From positions 1 through 29,176 of the forward strand of contig CAKSHT010000008.1 in assembly GCA_934457235.1 (NCBI GenBank): DNA of 29,176 nt, given 5' to 3'. Made by a program: the position numbers and the translations under genes. Source of the stretch: an uncultured Oscillospiraceae bacterium (lineage in GTDB: Bacteria > Bacillota > Clostridia > Oscillospirales > Ruminococcaceae). The notes beneath the pieces are model-generated. The model worked only from the letters and a program-made list of their open reading frames with translations, made no database searches and was not told the origin of the DNA. Below, piece by piece: positions 23,270-29,176 of the stretch (positions are counted from its first letter, which is position 1; each line of letters opens with the position of its first letter).

Positions 23270-23521
23270 TTATACAGTTGATCGTGCAATGTCCATGCCA
23301 ATTATAAATGCAAGCAATATCAGCATCGACAAAGTAAGCACGACTTTTTCCCATGTGAACCGAAAGGCAGGTTTCGTCTTCTCAGCTCCCAGACGTATGA
23401 CCGGCATTCCAAAGGACTTTCCGCAGCTTTTGCAGACCTTTACGCTTTTTGCAGAAAAGGCAGCCCGTACGACCCTTGCGCCGCATTTTGGACAATGCTC
23501 CTCAAATACCGGAAGATACAT
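23270..23521 (-). CDS. Small zinc-ribbon membrane protein
   Basis: The 83-residue protein has a zinc ribbon formed by C10, C13, C30 and C33 (CPKCG and CKSCG) and one C-terminal transmembrane helix (about 59-76), with a very short tail after it. I do not recognise a named family; many unrelated small bacterial proteins combine a zinc ribbon with membrane helices. ATG 23521 with AAGGATG upstream, four bases after the HAD stop, is preferred over ATG 23539, which would overlap the HAD gene. Tight spacing indicates cotranslation with the HAD gene. The function is unknown. Confidence 0.75.
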   Translation of the reverse strand: MYLPVFEEHCPKCGARVVRAAFSAKSVKVCKSCGKSFGMPVIRLGAEKTKPAFRFTWEKVVLTLSMLILLAFIIGMDIARSTV

Positions 23522-23525
23522 CGAC

Positions 23526-24332
23526 TCACATCCTTGCAATATGATTTATAAGCTGTGCCATCGCGCCGGAATTATTGTCGCACAGGACGATATCCGCCGC
23601 TTCCCACACGGACGGCTGCGCGTTCGCCACCGCCGCGCCCAGATCCGCGGACTGTATCATCGCCAGGTCGTTCATGAAATCACCGACCCCGACGGTGAAC
23701 CTGTCCTCCGCGCCTATCGCCTTTATCAGCTGACGGTATCCCGCCGACTTGTCAATTCCCTCCGGCAGGCACTCAAAGAACATCGGCGCTGAGCGCACCC
23801 AGTGTACGCCCCGAAACTCCGGTTCATCCGCGACGTACTTCTCAAGCCCGTCGAGCTTCTCCGGCGGGTACGCGAAAAGCACCTTCAGCCAGCCGTCCCG
23901 CGGGATATCGTCAAGCGGCGTGAAATCCGCCGGGACATGCTCCAAATCAAGGTGCCACTGCTCCATCTCGTTCAAAAACGGGACAAACACAGTGTTCTCA
24001 CGCAGCACCTCAACGCCGATGTCCGGGAACTTCGCGGCTATCTTTTTTATTATGCCCAGCGCCTTATCTCCGATCGCGCACTGCCAGAGGAATTTCTCCT
24101 TCCGGAAGTCGTAGACCGCCGCGCCGTTGTATACAACCGCCGGGCAGTCCAGCCGCAGCTTGTCTGCGATGTGCTTTGCCATCGCGCAGCCGCGACCCGT
24201 TGCCATCGTGAATATCCCGCCGCCGTTACGGAAGCGGTCTATCGCCTCAAGATCCCCGGAAAGTATCTGCTTGTCGTCAGTCAGCAGAGTTCCGTCGAGA
24301 TCCGTCATCAGTATAACCTTGCTGAAATCCAT
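23526..24332 (-). CDS. Cof-type HAD-IIB family phosphatase
   Basis: The 268-residue cytoplasmic hydrolase has motif I DLDGTLL with nucleophile D11 and acid/base D13, motif II in TMATGRG, and motif IV GDFMND at 217-222. A C2-type cap domain lies between them, as in Cof/YbiV phosphatases that act on sugar phosphates, flavin or pyridoxal phosphates; the substrate cannot be assigned. The frame is open to 24647, but everything upstream of 24332 is rluD in another frame. ATG 24332 is two bases after the rluD stop, and GAGGG in the end of rluD serves as ribosome binding site, so the two are translationally coupled. Confidence 0.92.
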   Translation of the reverse strand: MDFSKVILMTDLDGTLLTDDKQILSGDLEAIDRFRNGGGIFTMATGRGCAMAKHIADKLRLDCPAVVYNGAAVYDFRKEKFLWQCAIGDKALGIIKKIAAKFPDIGVEVLRENTVFVPFLNEMEQWHLDLEHVPADFTPLDDIPRDGWLKVLFAYPPEKLDGLEKYVADEPEFRGVHWVRSAPMFFECLPEGIDKSAGYRQLIKAIGAEDRFTVGVGDFMNDLAMIQSADLGAAVANAQPSVWEAADIVLCDNNSGAMAQLINHIARM

Positions 24333-24334
24333 TC

Positions 24335-25231
24335 TCAGCCCTCTATGCTCTTCAAGAATTTTTTGAAATAATCCGGCAGCTCGCTGTCGAACTCCATATA
24401 CTCCCCGGTCCTGGGGTGCACAAATCCGATCTTCTTCGCGTGCAGGCACTGCCCCTCCAGCCACGCGGGCTTGCCATTGCCGTACACCGGATCCCCCGCC
24501 ACCGGGTGCCCCAGGTAAGCCATGTGCACGCGTATCTGGTGAGTGCGTCCGGTTTCCAGCCTTACCCTCAGATGAGTGTAGCCTGCAAATCGCTCCAGCA
24601 CGAAATAATGCGTTACCGCTTCCCGGGAGTTCTCGGTCGTCACGCACATCTTCTTGCGGTCGGTCTTATGCCGCCCTATCGGGGCGTTTACCGTGCCGTC
24701 CTCTTTGATCGCGCCGCATACGACCGTTTCGTACTCGCGGGTGAAGCTATGCTCCTTTATCTGCTCGGATAATCCCAGGTGCGCGAAGTCGTTCTTCGCC
24801 ACCATCAGCAGCCCGCTCGTATCCTTGTCGATACGGTGGACTATGCCCGGACGTATCTCGCCGTTTATCCCCGACAGGCTGTCGCCGCAATGGAACATCA
24901 GCGCGTTCACAAGCGTCCCGGAATTATGCCCCGCCGCCGGGTGGACTACCATGCCCTTGGGCTTGTTCACCACCAGCAGGTCGTCGTCCTCGTACACGAT
25001 GTCAAGCGGGATATCCTCCGGGAGTATATCCGTTCCCTGCGGCTCCGGAATGCTTATCTCAACGAGCGCCCCGGAGGACGGTATGTCTTTCTTCCCGCAC
25101 GGCGCACCGTTCACAAGAACGTTCCCCTGCTCTATCAGCCGCACCGCCGCGCTGCGGGACAGCTCCGTACCATCGGCGATAAGCTTGTCCAGGCGGATTC
25201 CGCCGGGGGCTGTCAGCTCAATCGTTTCCAT
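24335..25231 (-). CDS. RluD/RluA-family pseudouridine synthase
   Basis: The 298-residue protein has an S4 RNA-binding domain (about 11-65; RLDKLIADGTELSRSAAVRLI) and a pseudouridine synthase domain (about 80-290). The catalytic Asp is D135 in VHRIDKDTSGLLMVAKN. GRTHQIRVHMAYLGHPVAGD is also diagnostic. It probably modifies uridines in 23S rRNA, as RluD does at helix 69; the exact target is not certain. It overlaps the end of lspA by 14 bp if it starts at ATG 25231; a GTG at 25255 would lengthen it by eight residues. The lspA-rluD order is conserved in Firmicutes. Confidence 0.92.
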   Translation of the reverse strand: METIELTAPGGIRLDKLIADGTELSRSAAVRLIEQGNVLVNGAPCGKKDIPSSGALVEISIPEPQGTDILPEDIPLDIVYEDDDLLVVNKPKGMVVHPAAGHNSGTLVNALMFHCGDSLSGINGEIRPGIVHRIDKDTSGLLMVAKNDFAHLGLSEQIKEHSFTREYETVVCGAIKEDGTVNAPIGRHKTDRKKMCVTTENSREAVTHYFVLERFAGYTHLRVRLETGRTHQIRVHMAYLGHPVAGDPVYGNGKPAWLEGQCLHAKKIGFVHPRTGEYMEFDSELPDYFKKFLKSIEG

Positions 25232-25778
25232 CGGCTTTCGGTGCTTCGGAAGCACCCTCTGCGGATTTGCCGCGTTTTTTCTGGCGGCTCTCCTTTATCT
25301 CGTCGATAACAACGAACAGGCACAGCAGTACGCCGCCGACCACCGCGCAGATATCCGCGAAATTGAATATCGCGAAGTTGATTATCCGCACGTCTATGAA
25401 GTCGATAACAGCGCCGCCGTTGAACACACGGTCGATGAGATTTCCGATGCCGCCGCCGATTATCAGCGAAACCGCCACGACATACGGAGCGCGTTTTATA
25501 CGCTTCGTCAGCAGACCGATGATGAGCGCCACGATGACAAGCGACGTTATCCCGATGAGGAACACTGTCTTGCCCTCCATCATGCTGAACGCGGAACCAC
25601 TGTTGAGACAGTAGTAGAAGTTCAGCACCTCGGTGTCGCCTATCATTATAAGGTGCGTCGTGGAGTTAAGCTCCATATTTGAGCTTATCAGCCACTTGGT
25701 CAGCTGATCTATTCCCACAAGCAGGAGCGCCAGAACCAGCGCCGCGTACTGCCTGTATTTACTCAGAAATGCTTTCAT
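25218..25778 (-). CDS. lspA: Lipoprotein signal peptidase (signal peptidase II)
   Basis: The 186-residue integral membrane aspartic protease removes signal peptides from prolipoproteins after lipidation. Four membrane helices are visible (about 10-30, 68-90, 97-115, 137-158). Catalytic aspartates are D126 in AVIDFIDV and D142 in NFAD, with GGGIGNLIDR (108-117) and FYYCLNSGSAFS also conserved. A basic, acidic-tailed C-terminal extension (from about 160) is longer than in E. coli. ATG 25778 has GGAGAAAGG upstream. It would process the lipoprotein encoded at 12081-13667. It lies between ileS and rluD in the classic order and overlaps rluD. Confidence 0.96.
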   Translation of the reverse strand: MKAFLSKYRQYAALVLALLLVGIDQLTKWLISSNMELNSTTHLIMIGDTEVLNFYYCLNSGSAFSMMEGKTVFLIGITSLVIVALIIGLLTKRIKRAPYVVAVSLIIGGGIGNLIDRVFNGGAVIDFIDVRIINFAIFNFADICAVVGGVLLCLFVVIDEIKESRQKKRGKSAEGASEAPKADGND

Positions 25779-25816
25779 TATGCCCTTTCTCCGAACTGAA
25801 TGCCTGTAACAAATCA

Positions 25817-25847
25817 GGCAGGGAAAGGGAAAATCCCCTCCCCTGCC
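25817..25847 (-). terminator. Hairpin between ileS and lspA, possible attenuator
   Basis: On the minus strand GGCAGGG (25847-25841) and CCCTGCC (25823-25817) close a stem extended by GAGGG with CCCTT. The downstream TGATTTGTTA is only moderately T-rich, so it may be a weak terminator or a processing site that lowers lspA expression relative to ileS. Confidence 0.45.
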
Positions 25848-25855
25848 GGAAATTA

Positions 25856-28681
25856 TCAGCCCAGATCAAGCTTCATGACTGCTGCACAGCGTGCGCAGAG
25901 GTGCGGATACTGTGCGTCAGAGCCTACTGACGGAGCATGGCTCCAGCAGCGCTCGCACATCTCGCCAGCCGCCTTTTCAACGCTGACGTAAACACCCTCA
26001 ACAGCGCCCTTGAACTCGCCGTCAGCGCCGTTCTTCACGTTCACATAGGATACGGAGAACGCCTGTGCAAGCTCCGGATATCCGGACAGCTGCTCAAAGT
26101 CAGCGCCATCAGCATAGATTGTCACGCCGGCGTCAAGAGACTTACCGATAACGCCTGCGGTACGCTTTTCCTCAAGAGCCTTGAGGACATCGTCGCGTAC
26201 TGCATGAATCTTGTTCCACTTAGCCTCGAACTCAGCGCTGACCTCAACGCCGGTCTTTTCGGGCATCTGGTTGAACGGAACACCGCGCAGGTCGTCTGTG
26301 GACTTATGCGGCATGTACTTCCAGATCTCATCGGAGGTGAATGTCAGAATAGGAGCCACCAGTCTTACCAGGGAGTCCAGAATGATATACATTGTGGTCT
26401 GGACAGCGCGTCTTTCCTCGGACTTCTCTGCTGAGCAGTACAGCGTATCCTTGACAATATCCAGGTAGAAGTTGGACATATCAACCACGCAGAAGCTATG
26501 GATTGCATGATATGCAAGGTAGAAGTCGAACGCCTCATAGGAAACCTTTACCTTTTCGATAACGGAATCCAGTCTGGAGAGCGCCCACTTGTCGAAGTCG
26601 CTGAGCTTGTCAAGCGCTACCATATCGGTATCGGGGTTGAAGCCATCGCCGTTACCCAGGTTGCCCAGGATAAAGCGGGCAGTGTTTCTTATCTTTCTGT
26701 AAGCCTCGGAAAGCTGCTTGAGCATCTCCGGAGAAACTCTTACATCGTTGTGGAAGTCAAGGGAAGCCACCCACAGACGGAGAACATCAGCGCCATACTT
26801 GCTGATTACCTCCTCGGGCAGGACAACGTTGCCCTTGGACTTGTGCATTACCTCGCCCTTTCCGTCAACTACCCAGCCGTGGGTGCAGACAGCCTTGTAA
26901 GGCGCTCTGCCGGTGGTGGCAACGGAAGTCAGCAGGGAACTCTGGAACCAGCCGCGGTACTGGTCGCAGCCCTCAAGATAGAGGTCAGCCGGCCAGGACA
27001 GTTCGGGACGCTCCTGGAGAACAGCGGCGTGAGTACAGCCGGAGTCGAACCATACGTCGAAGATATCCATTTCCTTGCGGAACTTATTGCAGCCGCACTC
27101 GCACTTTACGCTTGCGGGAATGAACTCGGACGGATCCCTGGAGTACCATGCGTCGGAGCTTTCCTTGCGGAACATGTCGGAGATAGCCTTGATGGTCTCG
27201 TCGTTTACGATGACCTTTCCGCAGTCCTCGCAGTAGAGTATCGGGATCGGAACACCCCAGCGGCGCTGACGGGAAATACACCAGTCACTGCGCATGTTGA
27301 CCATGTTCTTGATACGCTCCTCGCCCCACTCAGGGATCCACTGAACGTCCTCGATAGCCTTGATGGTGTCAGCCTTGAACATGTCAACGTTGCAGAACCA
27401 CTGGTCTGTAGCGCGGTAGATTATCGGCTCGTGGCAGCGCCAGCAGTGCGGATACGGGTGGACGATCTTCTGCATTGCGAGCAGGGTGTTGTCGTCCTCA
27501 AGGCGCTTTGCGATGACCTTATTGGCGTCTGCGGTCTTTAAGCCGGCGAAGTCGCCTGCTTCCTCGGTCAGAACGCCCTTTTCGTTTACGGGCACGATTA
27601 TCTTGAACATGCCCTTGTACTTATTGCATACCTCAAAGTCCTCAAGACCGAAGCCAGGAGCAGTGTGAACGCAGCCTGTACCGCTGTCGAGAGTAACGTG
27701 GTCGCCGACGATCACCGGGGACTTTCTGCCCATGAACGGGTGATCGGTCTCGATAAGCTCAAGCTCGGAGCCGAGGAAAGAACCGATGGTGCTGTACTTC
27801 TTGATGCCTACGGCGTCCATAACAGTGGAAACAAGCTCGGTAGCCATCAGCAGGTACTGACCGAAGGACTTGCTCTCCTCGTCCTCGACCTTTACGAATG
27901 TGTACTCGTAGTTCGGACCGAGGCAGATAGCCAGGTTGCCCGGAAGAGTCCATGTCGTGGTTGTCCATATAACGACGTAAGCCTTGCTAAGGTCGATTCC
28001 GAGGTCGTCAAACTTGCCCTTGGAATCGGTTATCGGGAACTTTACGTAGATTGAATAGCAGGGGTCGTCCTGATATTCGATCTCAGCCTCAGCCAGGGCG
28101 GTGTTGCAGTCTGCGCACCAGTAAACCGGCTTCAGACCCTTGTAAATGTAGCCCTTCTGCATCATCTTGCCGAATACTTCGACCTGCTTAGCCTCAAACT
28201 CAGGTCTGATGGTAAGATAGGGGTTATCGAAGTCGCCCCATACGCCAAGGCGCTTGAACTGCTTCTTCTGACCATCCAGGCAGGACAGTGCGAACTCGCG
28301 GCAGCTCTTTCTGAGAGTTACCGGGTCGATCGTGCCGCTGTCAAGTCCGATCTGCTTGATAGCCTTGAGCTCGATAGGCAGTCCGTGGCAGTCCCAGCCG
28401 GGAACGTAGTTAGCGTTGAAGCCGGTCATGCTCTTGTACTTTACGATGATATCCTTGAGCACCTTGTTCATCGCGGTACCCATGTGGATATTGCCGTTTG
28501 CATATGGAGGGCCGTCGTGCAGGGTATATGACGGCTTGCCCTTGTTCTTTTCAGAAAGCTCATAGTACAGGCGATCCTGCTCCCACTTGTCCAGCATCTC
28601 CGGCTCTCTCTGGGGGAGATTGCCCCTCATCGGGAAGTCGGTCTTGGGAAGATTTAATGTGTTGTTGAAATCCTCTGACAT
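25856..28681 (-). CDS. ileS: Isoleucyl-tRNA synthetase
   Basis: The 941-residue class Ia synthetase charges tRNA-Ile. The HIGH motif appears as NIHMGT (64-69), the KMSKS loop as VMHKSKGN (611-618). The CP1 editing domain (about 200-400) has WTTTTWTLPGN (239-249) and GTGCVHTAPG (334-343). A C-terminal zinc finger, C909, C912, C929 and C932, is of the bacterial type 1 form, sensitive to mupirocin in general, and ends close to the C-terminus. ATG 28681 has AAGGAGA nine bases upstream. It follows divIVA by 47 bp in the conserved divIVA-ileS-lspA order. There is no room for a T-box leader, so it is probably read through from the division genes. Confidence 0.97.
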   Translation of the reverse strand: MSEDFNNTLNLPKTDFPMRGNLPQREPEMLDKWEQDRLYYELSEKNKGKPSYTLHDGPPYANGNIHMGTAMNKVLKDIIVKYKSMTGFNANYVPGWDCHGLPIELKAIKQIGLDSGTIDPVTLRKSCREFALSCLDGQKKQFKRLGVWGDFDNPYLTIRPEFEAKQVEVFGKMMQKGYIYKGLKPVYWCADCNTALAEAEIEYQDDPCYSIYVKFPITDSKGKFDDLGIDLSKAYVVIWTTTTWTLPGNLAICLGPNYEYTFVKVEDEESKSFGQYLLMATELVSTVMDAVGIKKYSTIGSFLGSELELIETDHPFMGRKSPVIVGDHVTLDSGTGCVHTAPGFGLEDFEVCNKYKGMFKIIVPVNEKGVLTEEAGDFAGLKTADANKVIAKRLEDDNTLLAMQKIVHPYPHCWRCHEPIIYRATDQWFCNVDMFKADTIKAIEDVQWIPEWGEERIKNMVNMRSDWCISRQRRWGVPIPILYCEDCGKVIVNDETIKAISDMFRKESSDAWYSRDPSEFIPASVKCECGCNKFRKEMDIFDVWFDSGCTHAAVLQERPELSWPADLYLEGCDQYRGWFQSSLLTSVATTGRAPYKAVCTHGWVVDGKGEVMHKSKGNVVLPEEVISKYGADVLRLWVASLDFHNDVRVSPEMLKQLSEAYRKIRNTARFILGNLGNGDGFNPDTDMVALDKLSDFDKWALSRLDSVIEKVKVSYEAFDFYLAYHAIHSFCVVDMSNFYLDIVKDTLYCSAEKSEERRAVQTTMYIILDSLVRLVAPILTFTSDEIWKYMPHKSTDDLRGVPFNQMPEKTGVEVSAEFEAKWNKIHAVRDDVLKALEEKRTAGVIGKSLDAGVTIYADGADFEQLSGYPELAQAFSVSYVNVKNGADGEFKGAVEGVYVSVEKAAGEMCERCWSHAPSVGSDAQYPHLCARCAAVMKLDLG

Positions 28682-28709
28682 CAGCTATGTCTCCTTAATT
28701 TATATCTTT

Positions 28710-28723
28710 CTCCGTAAACGGAG
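28710..28723 (-). other. Short palindrome between divIVA and ileS
   Basis: CTCCG and CGGAG form a 5-bp stem with a 4-nt loop. On the minus strand it is followed by AAAGA, not T, so it is not a terminator. It could be an mRNA-processing stem or chance. Confidence 0.3.
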
Positions 28724-28728
28724 TGGTT

Positions 28729-29176
28729 TTACTTGTTCAGATTCTTTCCGAACTGAAGGTCAGTGTGACGCGGCTTTTTCTCCTGGTCGCTGCTGAAGAA
28801 CGGCAGATCGCTTTCGGCGGTCTTTTCGCCGTGTGGCATCGCACGGAACGGTTCCTCAGCCGGAACAGCGCCTGCGGCTACCGGAGTTTTCTTCGGTTCG
28901 GGAGCTTCTGCGGGCTTCTCGGATGACGGCTTCTCATCTACGGGTGCAGATGCGGGCTTCTGAGTCTGCTTTGCTGCGGCTGACTTAGCCTTTTCAGCCT
29001 CGCGCTTCTCCACATCGAGCGCGGTTGTGCGGATATACTCATTCTCGCACATTTCGGGGAGCTTCGCGATAAGATCCATATGGGACTTGTATGCGGTCAG
29101 CAGGCGGTTTCTGTACTCGTCTGCCTCCTTGCGGGTCTTTTGAAGAATGTTCTGCTGGATCTCGATCTGCTTCTTC
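28729..29176 (-). CDS. divIVA: DivIVA domain protein, N-terminus outside window
   Basis: The visible 148 C-terminal residues start in the coiled-coil part of a DivIVA protein (ADEYRNRLLTAYKSHMDLI) followed by a charged low-complexity tail rich in Lys, Glu, Ala and Pro (about the last 90 residues). DivIVA binds curved membrane at poles and septum and recruits division or wall-growth proteins. Identity rests on this segment plus position directly upstream of ileS-lspA-rluD, where divIVA sits in many Firmicutes. An internal ATG at 29079 is not the start, since the coiled coil continues in frame to the window edge. The membrane-binding N-terminus is outside the window. Confidence 0.85.
   Translation of the reverse strand, partial: KKQIEIQQNILQKTRKEADEYRNRLLTAYKSHMDLIAKLPEMCENEYIRTTALDVEKREAEKAKSAAAKQTQKPASAPVDEKPSSEKPAEAPEPKKTPVAAGAVPAEEPFRAMPHGEKTAESDLPFFSSDQEKKPRHTDLQFGKNLNK

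Noticed and set aside
24333..24647. N-terminal extension of the HAD phosphatase
   Set aside because: It overlaps rluD in another frame and lacks HAD similarity.
28682..28728. T-box leader for ileS
   Set aside because: The gap to divIVA is 47 nt; no TGGNACCGCG-like bulge or specifier stem is present.

Overview
This window reads as chromosomal DNA of a Gram-positive clostridial bacterium, most likely a Ruminococcus-like member of the Oscillospiraceae/Ruminococcaceae. The evidence is the gene order divIVA-ileS-lspA-rluD, a split transketolase, a YmdB-type phosphodiesterase, GHL10 and GH43 carbohydrate-active proteins, moderately high GC with very AT-rich promoter regions, and strong GGAGG-type ribosome binding sites. 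The assignment to a lineage is inference; no database was searched. Most genes are on the minus strand; only the chemotaxis receptor and the GH43 enzyme are on the plus strand.

Region 1 (1-8.8 kb, minus) is housekeeping. It holds purA followed by a YmdB-like phosphoesterase (cut by the window edge), an AT-rich orphan gene of unknown function, rpsO-pnp (ribosomal protein S15 and PNPase), galE and glmS. rpsO, galE, glmS, purA and the orphan each have a clear sigma-A promoter. A ~200-bp structured intergenic element between glmS and galE looks like a dispersed repeat.

Region 2 (8.8-15.8 kb) concerns the cell surface. A GHL10-type lipoprotein gene is followed 12 bp later by a 1082-residue secreted protein that joins a degenerate GHL10-like domain to an N-acetylmuramoyl-L-alanine amidase. 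A methyl-accepting chemotaxis protein gene is divergent from this pair, and the shared intergenic region contains a perfect 10-bp dyad around the receptor promoter.

Region 3 (15.8-18.9 kb) holds an EamA-type transporter, a tRNA-Thr(GGU)-tRNA-Ser(UGA) unit with promoter and terminator, and a cytoplasmic GH43 enzyme.

Region 4 (18.9-21.3 kb, minus) is an ECF sigma factor gene preceded by a gene for a single-pass membrane protein with a duplicated outer domain, a probable anti-sigma or sensor partner.

Region 5 (21.3 kb to the end, minus) runs, in transcription order, divIVA (partial), ileS, lspA, rluD, a Cof-type HAD phosphatase, a zinc-ribbon membrane protein, and the two halves of transketolase.

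I see no CRISPR array, phage, transposase, toxin-antitoxin pair or other clearly novel multi-gene system. The most interesting items are the GHL10/GHL10-amidase pair, the sigma/duplicated-ectodomain pair, the dyad at the chemotaxis receptor promoter, and a uniform TGn-extended -10 promoter style with exactly 17-bp spacers.
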